DNA of 64,000 bases from Schistosoma haematobium (lineage: Eukaryota > Platyhelminthes > Trematoda > Strigeidida > Schistosomatidae): the NCBI RefSeq assembly GCF_000699445.3, contig NC_067195.1, positions 54,788,465 to 54,852,464 on the forward strand, in the 5' to 3' direction. The notes under the pieces were generated by a model. That model had not been told where the DNA came from and ran no database searches. It was given only the letters and a program-made list of their open reading frames with translations. The translations under genes were made by a program, and so were the position numbers. The stretch's first letter is position 1. Every line of letters begins with the position of its first letter. Of this stretch, positions 54,791 through 64,000 are shown piece after piece.

Positions 54791-55824
54791 ATTCATTGTT
54801 TGAGGGTTAGCGAATGCTGGTACTAGATTAAGTATAACCTAAACGTCTATCAGTGATGTATTCTGTCTGCTATAGACCTATATCATAATGTCTGAAAAGA
54901 CTCATTTCTTATCAAATAAGCCGTTAAAAAAAGCTGACTTTTTAACAGGAGTTGAAGAATACACTTAAGATATTTTAGATTTTTCTATCCAGGTTGTGAT
55001 AAATTGCTTATCAAATATCTGTTTTGTTCGCTAACTATCAAGTGCATCAGTAGTGTACATATATGAAGTCATAGAGTAGAATTAAATCATCTGGGTAGCT
55101 TGAATATGATCAGGTAGATTGGATGTTCATTTTAAAAGTTACTCGTGCATTTTACAATCCTCGTTAAAATTTCCCTGCATATGAATACTTTTATGTGACA
55201 CTAACTATAGGATAAATGAAATTTTATTAAAACCTTTATAATTTATATCATATAAGTCAACTTACTTTGTTCATAATCTCAATTTCAAATAAATAATACG
55301 GTTATTTAACGTTCATATTATTCTAATTTGTCAAAGCAAAACCTATGGATCAATGTTTATTTAAGCTACCGTACATTCCTTATTTACTCATACTCAAAGT
55401 GATCATCAAAAATACCAAAGTTGAATTGTTGAAATGACCACAAGAAATATAAATGCAGATTCAAACAATTTACAGATTACTCATACACATGAATGGTCTA
55501 AATGATTTATTCATTCTATTCAAGCAGTCGGGAAAACTATTTTTTTAAAAGACCACAACATAATTAGCTGTTGATATGATCATAAGTATCATTCGAACAA
55601 AGTGGAAATGTAAACTGATCAATATTTATTTGCTCGTTAATTCAGCATCAAGATTCTTCATAATAAAAAGGATCTGAATAGGAATCTTTACAAATTGACA
55701 AATAACAATTGAAGTATAAGCATTTGTAATTGGATAACTTTTAAATACAACTTCCTGCTACATATCAGTAATAATAATGATAATAATAACAATATAGTTT
55801 ATTTACTATAAATATACTTACTTC
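54791..55824. other. No gene seen
   Basis: AT-rich, with an (AAT)n-like stretch at about 55,768-55,795 adjoining the RTE 3' end. Confidence 0.4.
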
Positions 55825-56568
55825 TTTATGCATGTTACCCCTCGTGATGGAGCATAGGCCGTCCACCAACACTCTCCATCCAACCATGTCCTGGACAATC
55901 ATTTCCCGTTCTTTCCACTCACTATTCAGCCTTTTCATATCTGATTCTATTTCCCGACAAAATGGGTTCTTCGGTCTTCCACTTTCCCATTTCCATTCAG
56001 CATTCCATGTCAACACTTGCCTCATGACACCGTTTGATGATTTCCTCAATGTATGTCCTATCCACGTCCAACGTCTTTTTCTGGTTTCCTCCTCAGTTGC
56101 AAGTTGGTTTGTCCTCTCACACAGTAGGCTGTTGCTGATGTTACCCAGCCAACGGATATTGAGTATCTTGCATAGACAACTATTTATAAATACTTGAACC
56201 TTCTCGATGATGGTTGTAGTAGTTCTCCACGTTTCATCTCCGTACAGTAGAACTGCTTTGACGTTGGTATTGAAGATTGTGACTTTGATATTTGTTGACA
56301 ATTGTTTTGAGTTGTATATGTTCTTCAATTGTAGGAATGTGGCCCTTGCTTTTCCAATCCTCGCCTTTACGTCTGCATCTGAACCTCCTTGTTCATCGAT
56401 GATGCTTTCCAGGTATTTGAAGGATTCTACATCTTTCAGAGTTTCACCATCATGTGTGAATGGACTTGTGCTCTCCGTGTCGTATTTGAGGACCTTGGTT
56501 CTCCCCGTATGTATGTCGAGGCCTACTGATGCACAGACTGCTGCTATACTGGCTGTCTTTATATGCAT
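55765..56568 (-). pseudogene. RTE C-terminal ORF of copy B
   Basis: 267 aa. RT thumb and C-terminal domain only: [80 protein letters not shown], then the common end. The last residues (after SITRGNMHK) read through the 3' tail into flanking AT repeats. The catalytic RT core is not in this frame. Confidence 0.75.
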
Positions 56569-57164
56569 TTGTTCGTGTGTTCTGAGCTGTCCATTGTATA
56601 CCGTGTTTTCTCTCAGATGTCGAGTTCTTCATAATCCGGTGGGGTGTTTGAATTAACTAGTGATTCTTTTGTACTTGTTGAATTCTTGATTTTTAATTCT
56701 AAATACAATACATTCGTCTGTGCTCATCTAGTACTTCTTGATTCAATTGAGTTATTTCTGTGATTCTTAGTTCATACTACAATTCAAATAATTCGAAATA
56801 CCAAGTCCAGTCAACCACCAGAAGAAAGTGAAAGGGAAAGAGTAGACAGCCTTGTCTGACTCCGGTCCTTAATTGGAATACATCTGTCATCTATCCTCCA
56901 TACACGACTTTGCACTGTAGTCCGTCGTACGAGTTCCGGATAATGTTGACAGTCTCCTCAGGAACTCCATAGTGTCGAAGTTTTCATAATGTTCTCCTAT
57001 CTACACCGCCAAACGCCTTTTCATAATCAATGAAGTTGATGTATAATGACGAGTTCCACTCAACTGATTGTTCGACGATGATCCGTAGTGTCTCAATTTG
57101 GTCTGTGCACGACAGATCCTTACGGAATCCAGCCTGTTGATCCCTAAGTTGAGAATCTACTCGC
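55825..57164 (-). mobile_element. RTE LINE, copy B, longer but RT-disabled
   Basis: Minus strand. From about 57,164: LRDQQAGFRKDLSCTDQIET, IIVEQSVEWNSSLYINFIDY, EKAFGGVDR, NIIRNSYDGLQCKVVYGG and VRQGCLLFPFHFLLVVDW to about 56,807; a 171-bp foreign insert; then [12 protein letters not shown] at about 56,600, a short deletion that removes the FADD catalytic box and shifts frame, then the long frame 55765-56568 (267 aa) with [40 protein letters not shown] and the same C-terminus as copies A and C. Near-identical to A and C over the shared 500 bp. Confidence 0.85.
56636..56806. other. 171-bp insert of unknown origin within RTE copy B
   Basis: It interrupts the RTE codons between VVDW and MK(T/N)S(T)SE, positions that are contiguous in the RTE at 19.4 kb. 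Ends read CCGGTGGGGTG on the left and CGAAATACCAAGT on the right; inside it is AT-rich without motifs. No GT-AG borders on the RTE strand and no clear terminal repeats were found. Confidence 0.55.
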
Positions 57165-58112
57165 TTAAAAAACGCTAACTATAAATGTAATGATGTAGAA
57201 CTGATATTCATTCATTTGAAAGGTTCTGCAAGTTTATATACTATAATAAACTAAATCTTCAATTTGTAATTTTGTGTATTTAAATATATTCTTTAAAAGC
57301 CCTGACAATTGGCACGTACTTATTGGTTTTGTATTGCACAAGGGTTCTTACATTATTCTGAGAATGGTATCATCTGTAGCAGTCTAAATCAAATAAATAT
57401 AGGTGCTTGATACTGTAACAAGTAAAATTCGATAGCCTGAATTAGTCATCAACTCGACATAACTGATGAAAGCTAACCGGTTAAAATGGGTAATTAATAA
57501 CACTGAATACTATTGATTTTTATTACTACCATAAATATAAATTTAAAAGCTTAAAAATACCAATTAGTTATTTCATGAATCTGAAGATTAATATTTGAAC
57601 GAAAAGTAAATAGGGTTAACTCATTGACTGTTAGAGAAATTTGTCAATATAAAGTGATTGATTAGCATCCATAAACTAATTTTAGTTAACTACATGAGGT
57701 TATATTTAAGTGATCTACCTAATAGATCGATTAATTTTAGTCTGAAAAAATTATGAAGAATAGATATTTTTTAACCAGATAATACACTATTATCTGAAAT
57801 ATGGCTGTTATGTTTTAAAATTAATACTAATTATTCCTGTTGATATGATTATTAGCTTTGACTGCGGAATAACTGATATCTGGTGCTTATTGTAACGGAA
57901 CAAGACTGTTATGCCGACGTAAACAAGAAAACAAGACTGCAGATAATGAGTTATTTCTCTAGCAATCACTAGTTAATATAACATCAAAAACGATCATAAA
58001 GTATATATAATTTCAAATGTCCAGTCAATATATAAACTAAAGTCCACTGAGTGAGCAGTAGTTGATATTAATCCATCAATAATTTAGTTCGTGCATATCA
58101 TTTACAAAACGT
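57165..58112. other. No gene seen
   Basis: AT-rich spacer between RTE copies B and C. Confidence 0.4.
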
Positions 58113-58645
58113 AAGGGCCGCATTCCTACAATTGAAGAACATATACAACTCAAAACAATTGTCAACAAATATCAAAGTCACAATCTTCAATACCAACGTC
58201 AAAGCAGTTCTACTGTACGGAGATGAAACGTGGAGAACTACTACAACCATCATCGAGAAGGTTCAAGTATTTATAAATAGTTGTCTATGCAAGATACTCA
58301 ATATCCGTTGGCTGGGTAACATCAGCAACAGCCTACTGTGTGAGAGGACAAACCAACTTGCAACTGAGGAGGAAACCAGAAAAAGACGTTGGACGTGGAT
58401 AGGACATACATTGAGGAAATCATCAAACGGTGTCATGAGGCAAGTGTTGACATGGAATGCTGAATGGAAATGGGAAAGTGGAAGACCGAAGAACCCATTT
58501 TGTCGGGAAATAGAATCAGATATGAAAAGGCTGAATAGTGAGTGGAAAGAACGGGAAATGATTGTCCAGGACATGGTTGGATGGAGAGTGTTGGTGGACG
58601 GCCTATGCTCCATCACGAGGGGTAACAGGCGTAAGTAAATAAAGT
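58113..58645 (+). mobile_element. RTE LINE 3' end, copy C (5'-truncated)
   Basis: Plus strand, starting at GGGCCGCATTCCTAC. The 58132-58638 frame (168 aa) is the full C-terminal part without a stop: [74 protein letters not shown] and [19 protein letters not shown]. It ends GGCGTAAGTAAATAAAG. It is inverted relative to copies A and B and near-identical to both. Confidence 0.85.
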
Positions 58646-58996
58646 ATATCACTTACAAGATCAATAAATTAACTGGAAATACAACCAATCACTGAATTTA
58701 ATATTTGTTTTCTTCTTGAAATTGGCATCTCAATCATTTATTACATATCGTAATATCACGCTACTCAATGGCTTTAGTTGAAATACAATGAAAAGAAATG
58801 TATTGCCAAGCCATGACGTCTAAATAACACCCAAAAACCAAAACCATTTCATGAAACTTTTATGAATTCGGATTTTATAGTTTTGTGGATGGAGTTTGTG
58901 TTTTGCAGGTTATTTTACATACGGTAATCAACACTTAAGTAAAGGAGTGTTAAGTCAATGAGTAAAAATACTATATATAATCAAACATTATGAAGT

Positions 58997-59403
58997 TGTA
59001 GTGACTCACGTTTATCACGAGAACACGACTGGTTTAATAAAAACAATTATTATTATAACCAACTGTACCAGTGTTTTTTTTAATGTGCTTTTGTTTAACT
59101 GTGCTAATTATAGCCATTTTGTGCTTCCATTCTTATACTTACACTTCGATTGTAACTTCGCGAGGATTCGGTTACCTTCTGTAACCAAGGTTGTATCCTG
59201 GCACGATCTCGGTATCCTTTCGATGCCACGAGATCGCCAGCAAATATAACTCGACTTGGTCCATTAATTGCCTTCTGGTATTTGGCTTCTCGGGGATTTT
59301 ATGGAGTCATTTGGAACGAGCTTCTTACGCCTTCTGATCTATTTGGCACGTGTTTTCTGGGTAGCGGTGTTCACAGTTAATCTCAACTCGACGCCACGCT
59401 ACA
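58997..59403 (+). repeat. 5' LTR of the gypsy element
   Basis: Begins TGTAGTGACTCACG and ends CGACGCCACGCTACA, about 407 bp. A second CTACA at 59423-59427 repeats the LTR end and the following primer site, so the border could also be 59427. It should be confirmed against the 3' LTR, which is outside the window. Confidence 0.75.
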
Positions 59404-59443
59404 ATTGGTAATCCCAATCAGACTACAATTGGTGATCCCAAAG
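59404..59443 (+). other. Candidate primer binding site, present twice
   Basis: CTACAATTGGTAATCCCAA (59399-59417) is followed by CTACAATTGGTGATCCCAA (59423-59441). TTGGTRATCCCAA right after the LTR end has the position and the TGG start of a tRNA primer site; the related CsRn1 group is reported to use tRNA-Trp. The complement was not matched to a tRNA here. Confidence 0.55.
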
Positions 59444-59566
59444 TTTGGAACACGCCTCAACCTCGGGTCAAATCTTCCAAAGAAGCCAATTTGGTGAGTC
59501 TATTATTTATCTATCCACGTCTGTCGTATATTTTCATATTAATTTTTAATATATAATATACACGAC

Positions 59567-60334
59567 ATGACGGATAGCGATAAGAATACTATTAATGTTA
59601 TAGACTCAGACGTACAGGCCATTCATTTTCGACCTGTATCATTTATCCCCCACGACCCTGAGGTCTGGTTTGCTGCGTTAGAGTCTCAGTTCGAGACTCG
59701 TCACATCACGAGCCAAAGGCAAAAATACGCCTACGCTCTCGAGTCATTACCCGGGGACCATTTAGTAGCTGTTCGTGAGGTCGTCCTCAATTCTAACGTG
59801 CCTAATGTTTATGACCGCCTTAAGGAGGCAATTCTCCGACATTTCCTCCCATCGAGGGAGGAACGATTGAGGACCCTGTTAGCACGTCACCCCTTGGGTG
59901 ATGCTAAACCAAGCCATCACCTCACGCGCCTGCAACCTCTTGCAGGACCAACAGCATCTGACTCGGAGATAGTTAAGGAATTATGGCTCGAGTCACTACC
60001 AGCTCATATCCAACCTACTGTGACGGCACTGCTCGAGGACTCACCGCTTAACCAGGTAGCCCTCATAGCAGATAAAATTTTAGCGAGGACTAGCAATAAA
60101 GACACCTATGTAGTTGCTTCAACGGCACGTCCTAAAGTAGACTTGGACGCCGGTCATTTCTCAGCTCATGGCGACAGGGACGGGTGTATTCACACACGTC
60201 TTAGTTTTCGAGACCGTTGTAACGTACCCCAACCCTACGTCCCCGAGCTCGCTCAAGTTCTCGCAAACGCGTCACCACTCGCCCAAAAGGGCATCTTCCA
60301 GGCCACGCCGAAAGGCGGCTACGGAAGCGAGTGA
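59567..60334 (+). CDS. gag: gypsy Gag, matrix/capsid part
   Basis: 255 aa from ATG 59567. It contains PVSFIPHDPEVWFAALESQF and HITSQRQKYAYALESLPGDH near the N-terminus, then YDRLKEAILRHFLPSREERL, LWLESLPAHIQPTVTALLED and QVALIADKILART, the helical capsid pattern of the CsRn1-group Gag. The frame leaves the true Gag frame somewhere between 60,170 and 60,290; the last residues before TGA are out of register, because the zinc motif lies in another frame (next entry). Forms the particle that packages the RNA. Confidence 0.8.
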   Translation: MTDSDKNTINVIDSDVQAIHFRPVSFIPHDPEVWFAALESQFETRHITSQRQKYAYALESLPGDHLVAVREVVLNSNVPNVYDRLKEAILRHFLPSREERLRTLLARHPLGDAKPSHHLTRLQPLAGPTASDSEIVKELWLESLPAHIQPTVTALLEDSPLNQVALIADKILARTSNKDTYVVASTARPKVDLDAGHFSAHGDRDGCIHTRLSFRDRCNVPQPYVPELAQVLANASPLAQKGIFQATPKGGYGSE

Positions 60335-60431
60335 CAGTTGGTGCTGGTTCCATAGGTCCTTCGGGTCTGGCGCCCGCCGTTGTCGAGCACCATGCTCATA
60401 CAAGGCGGGAAACGCCAGCGCCGGCGAGTAA
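60168..60431 (+). pseudogene. Gag nucleocapsid part with CHCC zinc motif (shifted frame)
   Basis: In the frame ending at TAA 60429-60431, a basic linker (KRASSRPRRKAATEA) is followed by [20 protein letters not shown], the Cys-His-Cys-Cys motif of CsRn1-group Gag, then GNASAGE and the stop. This is the natural end of gag; the residues before about 60,250 in this frame are not genuine. It overlaps the pol frame by about 97 nt in the -1 register. Confidence 0.8.
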
Positions 60432-61141
60432 AAGCGGCCGTACTCGCCGACCCTTCACCCCAGGTTGGTCGCCTATTCTATGTTCACGATTACCGCACGA
60501 ACGCTAGGTTCCTAGTAGACACTGGGGCCCAAGTTTCTGTCGTACCACGAGGTAGCAGCAAGTCACAAGCCACAGTGCTTCGACTACGCGCTGCGAATGG
60601 CTCAGTCATTCCTACCTACGGTACACGACAACTCGCGGTCAACCTGGGCAACCGACGACGGTATCTGTGGACGTTCATCATTGCTGATGTTCCCACAGCC
60701 ATACTAGGTATCGATTTTCCACAGCACTATGAATTGCTTGTCGATTCACGTAGGCTGCAGCTAATCGATACTTCGTCGAACAGCAAATTCATGGGCTGTA
60801 AAGCCCACATGAACGCGTACCGAATCCTCGGCACTTTTTACTCGCGTGACGATAAATTCCACGCCTTATTCGAGAAATTCCCCGTACTCACTAAACCACT
60901 CGAGGAGCTTCCATCGGTGACCAATCGTGTGGTACACCACATAGTCACCCGCGGACCGCCAGTCACGGCACGACCTCGCCGACTGGCACCGGACAAATTA
61001 GCTTTTGCTAAGCGCGAGTTTGACAATTTACTAGCTACTGGTATTATTCGTCCTTCTCACAGTCCATGGGCCTCTCCTCTACACATGGTGCGCAAAAAGA
61101 TGGGGTTAGTTGGAGACCATGCGGCGACTACCGAGCTCTAA
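60380..61141 (+). CDS. pol: gypsy Pol, protease and start of RT
   Basis: 253 aa; the ATG at 60380 is not the natural start since pol would be entered by frameshifting at 60413. The aspartic protease shows [20 protein letters not shown] (catalytic DTGA, about residues 52-55), QVSVVP and the ILGIDF flap-end motif. RT begins with [40 protein letters not shown] and [10 protein letters not shown]. The frame is lost at an A-run (CGCAAAAAGATGG, about 61,090-61,103); RT continues in the next frame. Confidence 0.8.
   Translation: MSSTMLIQGGKRQRRRVKAAVLADPSPQVGRLFYVHDYRTNARFLVDTGAQVSVVPRGSSKSQATVLRLRAANGSVIPTYGTRQLAVNLGNRRRYLWTFIIADVPTAILGIDFPQHYELLVDSRRLQLIDTSSNSKFMGCKAHMNAYRILGTFYSRDDKFHALFEKFPVLTKPLEELPSVTNRVVHHIVTRGPPVTARPRRLAPDKLAFAKREFDNLLATGIIRPSHSPWASPLHMVRKKMGLVGDHAATTEL
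60407..60449 (+). promoter_or_regulatory. Candidate -1 ribosomal frameshift signal between gag and pol
   Basis: Slippery heptamer G GGA AAC at 60407-60413, with GGA and AAC in the gag (nucleocapsid) frame as required. After an 8-nt spacer follows a perfect 9-bp stem, CGGCGAGTA (60422-60430) with TACTCGCCG (60441-60449), 10-nt loop AAAGCGGCCG. The gag stop at 60429-60431 lies inside the stem. A -1 slip leads straight into the pol frame ([17 protein letters not shown], then protease). Confidence 0.75.
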
Positions 61142-61428
61142 ACGTAGTTACGCGCTTTGATAGCTACCCCATCCCCCACATACACGACATCACGGCATCA
61201 CTCAAGGGCACGACTATCTTTTCTAAGATCGATCTGGTACGAGCATATCATCAGATCCCGGTCGCTCTTGAAGACATCGAAAAGACTGCTATCACGACTC
61301 CTTTCGGTTTGTTTGAGTTCCTACGAATGCCATTTGGATTACGGAATGCTGCTCAAACTTTTCAAAGGTTTATCGATAGCTTGTACGAGACCTCGATTTT
61401 GTTCACGTCTATATTGACGACCTGCTAA
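61066..61428 (+). pseudogene. gypsy Pol, RT palm, second frame
   Basis: True similarity starts at about 61,100: [18 protein letters not shown], then [33 protein letters not shown] (first catalytic Asp), [20 protein letters not shown] and QRFIDSL. The last 14 residues before the stop are out of register after a second shift near 61,385. Confidence 0.8.
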
Positions 61429-62600
61429 TCGCATCATCAAACGTAGATGAACATTATCAACATCTTACGCTATTATTCCAACGCCTTTCGGATAATGGAA
61501 TAGTAGTTAACCCAGACAAATGCGAGTTAGGTAAACGAGAAATCATATTTCTGGGTCATGTTATCAAGCAAGAGGGTATTTTACCTTGTGAGGACAAAGT
61601 GCAAGCAATAAAGGAGTACAACGAGCCGTCCTCACTCAAGGAACTGAAGGCTTTTCTCGGTTTGGTTAACTTCTACCATCGTTTCATCCCACACGCGGCA
61701 GAACGGTTACGACCACTAACCGACTTATTACGCGGCAACCCACGCAGATTGGAAATGAACGATTCTGCACGTACTGCATTCACTGAAACCAAAACGGCTC
61801 TTGCGCAAGCCATTCTCGCCCATCCCGATCCATCAGCCACGCTTAGTATAGCGGTTGATGCATCCGATGTTGCTATAGGAGCAGTTATGCAACAAAACAT
61901 CTCCGGTAGTTGGCAACCTCTCGAGTTTTTCTCACGACGCCTTACTACCACAGAGACGAGATATAGCGCTTTTGGTCGCGAGCTGCTAGCAGCCTACTGC
62001 GCCATCAAACATTTTCGGCACGCAGTAGAAGGACGTCAATTCATTTTATTTACCGACCATAAGCCCTTAACGTATGCTTTGCATACCAAGTCTGACCGCT
62101 ACTCACCACGAGAGTGCAGACATTTGGACTATATCTCCCAGTTCACGACAGACCTTCGTCACATCCAAGGCAAGTCGAACTGTGTTGCCGATGCTCTATC
62201 ACGAATCCAAATGAATGCAGTTACCCTGCCGGTGCTCGATCTTCCCGCTATGGCCGCTGCCCAAGCAAACGATCCCAGTTGTACAAAAGCACCACACTCT
62301 ACGTCCCTTCAGTATCAGGAAGTACCTCTAGCCACGACTTCTGGCACCATTCTATGTGATACTTCTACCGGTCTTCCCCGACTCATCGTACCCTCTGCTT
62401 ATCACCGTCTCGTATTCGATGCCCTGCATGGATTATCTCACCCAGGTATCGCAGCTACATTACGCCTCATCGCTGCACGATACGTCTGGCCGTCCATGAA
62501 TAAAGATGTTCGTATGTGGGCGAAGCAATGCTTACAATGTCAACGATCAAAAGTGCACAGGCACGTAGCCGCCCCCCCTCGGTACATTCGCTACGCCTGA
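61389..62600 (+). pseudogene. gypsy Pol, RT active site, RNase H and integrase zinc domain
   Basis: The frame opens inside RT with [14 protein letters not shown] (catalytic YIDD at about 61,407-61,418), GHVIKQEGILPC and LKAFLGLVNFYHRFIPHAAE. RNase H follows: SIAVDASDVAIGAVMQQ (Asp), FSRRLTTTETRYSAFGRELL (Glu), FILFTDHKPL (Asp) and CVADALSRI (Asp). The integrase HHCC zinc region is H...HGLSHPGIAATLRLIAARY...CLQCQRSKV. It ends at TGA 62598-62600 after a C-run (GCCCCCCCTC, about 62,570-62,580), where the shift to the next frame occurs. All catalytic residues seen are intact. Confidence 0.85.
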
Positions 62601-63678
62601 TGCTCGCTTCGATCACGTTCACTTAGACATTGTAGGACCACTGCCACCATCGCACGGGTATGATCACATACTCACGTGCATCGACCGCTTCACCAGATGG
62701 CCCGAAGCTATACCCATCACGTCTATCACGGCGGAGACAGTTGCTCACCGCTTCGTAGAACGATGGATAGCTCTATATGGTTGTCCCTCGACTGTCACGA
62801 CTGACCGAGGACAACAGTTCGAGTCCGCACTATTCTCCTCACTTACTCGGCTGCTTGGTACGGAACGCATACGCACTACCGCCTACCATCCAGCTTCAAA
62901 TGGTTTAGTTGAAAGGTTTCACCGTCAACTTAAAAGTGCTCTTCGGGCACACGAAAACGACGACTGGTACGAAACCTTACCGCTCGTTCTTTTAGGTATC
63001 AGAACGAGTTTAAAGGCAGATATCCAATGTTCCGCCGCTGAACTTGTATACGGCACGACATTGCGTCTGCCCGGGGAATTCTTCACACCACGGAGCAGAC
63101 CTAACTTCGCTAAATCAGACTACGTCCAACGACTGTCTGCATTTATGCGAACGCTGCCTCCGGTGTCAACTCGAATACAACATCGACAGGTCGCTCTCCC
63201 TCGAGAGTTATCTACCTGTTCACATGTTTTCATACGAGTAGATTCGGTACGCAAACCTTTGCAACAACCTTACGAAGGCCCTTTTCGCGTGATCGCTCGT
63301 CACGAAAAGACCTTCAAGGTTGATCGACACGGCCGCGTCGAGATCGTCAGCATTGATCGTCTCAAACCAGCACACGTCGGTGACAGTGCCCTATCTGATA
63401 ACCTGAGACTCAATGCTAGACCTATCAAACCTACTAGCGGGATCCTCAAACCATCTTCAGGTCCCACGCTAGATACATCTGAGACCTCATTCTCACGTCC
63501 CAGTCAACAGCACGCGTCATCTGCAACGTCTACGGATGAGACGACAGTCTCACGTCCAGATCAGCAGACCACGCCGCCCTTGACTTCGGATGAGATGGCA
63601 GGCTCACGCGACGCGAACGAGACTATCGTCTCACGTTCCGGTCGCCGAGTAAAATTACCCGTACGCTTCCTCGACTAG
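62601..63678 (+). pseudogene. gypsy Pol, integrase core and C-terminal tail
   Basis: Open without a stop from about 62,600 to TAG 63676-63678. DDE core: DHVHLDIVGPLPPSHGYDH (first Asp), TVTTDRGQQFESALF (second Asp) and NGLVERFHRQLKSAL (Glu). A GPY/F-type module follows: QQPYEGPFRVIARHEKTFKV...IDRLKPAHV. The end is a Ser/Thr-rich tail with repeated DETTVSRP-like units, finishing in RRVKLPVRFLD. The first in-frame ATG or TTG is late, so this reads only as part of a polyprotein. Confidence 0.85.
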
Positions 63679-64000
63679 TCGCACAGTCGACAACCGATAC
63701 GGTGTAGGAATATTCCTATGCTACTTGCATGCTACACTCTTCTCTTTTTTGATTTTCTTTTTGTTTCCTGAGCCCTCGCCCTCGACCATCTCCGTTTGGT
63801 TCCGTCGACTTCAGTCAACTTTGGCGAAAGCTGGATTGGCCACCCATGCTCTTGTCAACGCACTCAGTCGATATATTGGTTTCGAATGCTTGGCATACGC
63901 TTGGTCTCGAACTTGGTCGTTATGGTCGCTTCTGGTCTTTTGGCTCAACGTGGTTTCGTCCTACGTCTGCAGCGTTTCTGGTCCGCATTCCCTACGAGCG
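63679..64000 (+). other. Non-coding end of the gypsy interior, cut by the window edge
   Basis: Contains TTCTCTTTTTTGATTTTC and CT-rich segments. No TGTAGTGACTC (LTR start) is reached. The inverted words TGTAG...GCTACA near 63,702-63,736 are not the 3' LTR. Confidence 0.6.

Larger units (their letters stand above)
58997..64000 (+). mobile_element. Ty3/gypsy LTR retrotransposon, CsRn1/Boudicca type, 3' end outside the window
   Basis: 5' LTR, primer site, gag, protease, RT, RNase H and integrase in Ty3/gypsy order, then a coding tail and about 320 bp of non-coding sequence to the window end; the 3' LTR is not reached. Clade placement rests on the unusual CHCC-type gag zinc motif (CWFHRSFG...CRAPC) known from the CsRn1 group of flukes, the TGTAG...CTACA LTR ends and the RT/IN similarity. 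Frame changes in gag, at about 61,105, about 61,385 and about 62,590 make this copy defective, but the codons are well preserved, so it is fairly young. GC content is higher than its surroundings. Confidence 0.9.

Noticed and set aside
60380..60382. ATG 60380 as a genuine start of a separate pol gene
   Set aside because: It lies inside the gag overlap, and the frameshift signal 27 nt downstream explains pol entry better.
63700..63740. TGTAG...CTACA as the 3' LTR of the gypsy element
   Set aside because: It is under 40 bp and does not match the 5' LTR start TGTAGTGACTC; the true 3' LTR must lie beyond position 64000.

Overview
The window looks like nuclear DNA of a blood fluke (Schistosoma or a close digenean relative). 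The evidence is AT-rich sequence, genes with runs of 30-41 nt introns at their 5' ends, hammerhead-ribozyme SINEs of the Sm-alpha type, and many RTE-, CR1-, Penelope- and Ty3/gypsy-type retroelements of the kinds described in schistosomes. The species cannot be fixed from sequence alone.

Three cellular genes can be supported. (1) Positions 2-526 (+) are the 3' coding end of an unidentified Lys/His-rich protein. (2) Positions 1063-3913 (-) hold a ten-exon WD40-repeat gene (357 codons plus stop) with eight consecutive introns of 30-41 nt and a C-terminal CxxC...CxxC segment; it converges on gene 1. (3) Positions 21698-40851 (+) hold the complete gene for the AAA+ ATPase p97/VCP/CDC48, nine exons adding to exactly 804 codons including the stop. 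Its first introns are 78, 35, 32 and 36 nt; the last four are 989, 1552, 1852 and about 12,170 nt.

The rest is mostly retroelement debris. 6.7-13.1 kb: CR1-like LINE relics, a diverged LTR, an Sm-alpha-like element with a core-mutated hammerhead, and a Penelope-like element (RT plus GIY-YIG) nested inside a LINE. 13.4-17.0 kb: an LTR element with identical 414-bp LTRs and a 4-bp target duplication whose 2.8-kb interior has no ORF of note. 18.7-21.4 kb: RTE and CR1-like relics, then an Sm-alpha-like element with an intact hammerhead core. 26.7-40.5 kb: VCP introns 7 and 8, loaded with copies of one APE-type LINE family, two of them head to head. 41.9-58.6 kb: LINE relics, a decayed Ty3/gypsy pol, tRNA-derived SINEs with hammerheads in several states of decay (one paired with an inverted tail at 52.0-52.4 kb), and three near-identical RTE 3' ends. 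59.0-64.0 kb: a Ty3/gypsy element of the CsRn1/Boudicca type running off the window, frame-broken but keeping what looks like a complete -1 frameshift signal between gag and pol.

The most interesting signals are the hammerheads in two unrelated element types (SINEs and possibly the Penelope element), the non-coding LTR element, and the gag-pol frameshift cassette. All exon joins and element borders were read by eye.
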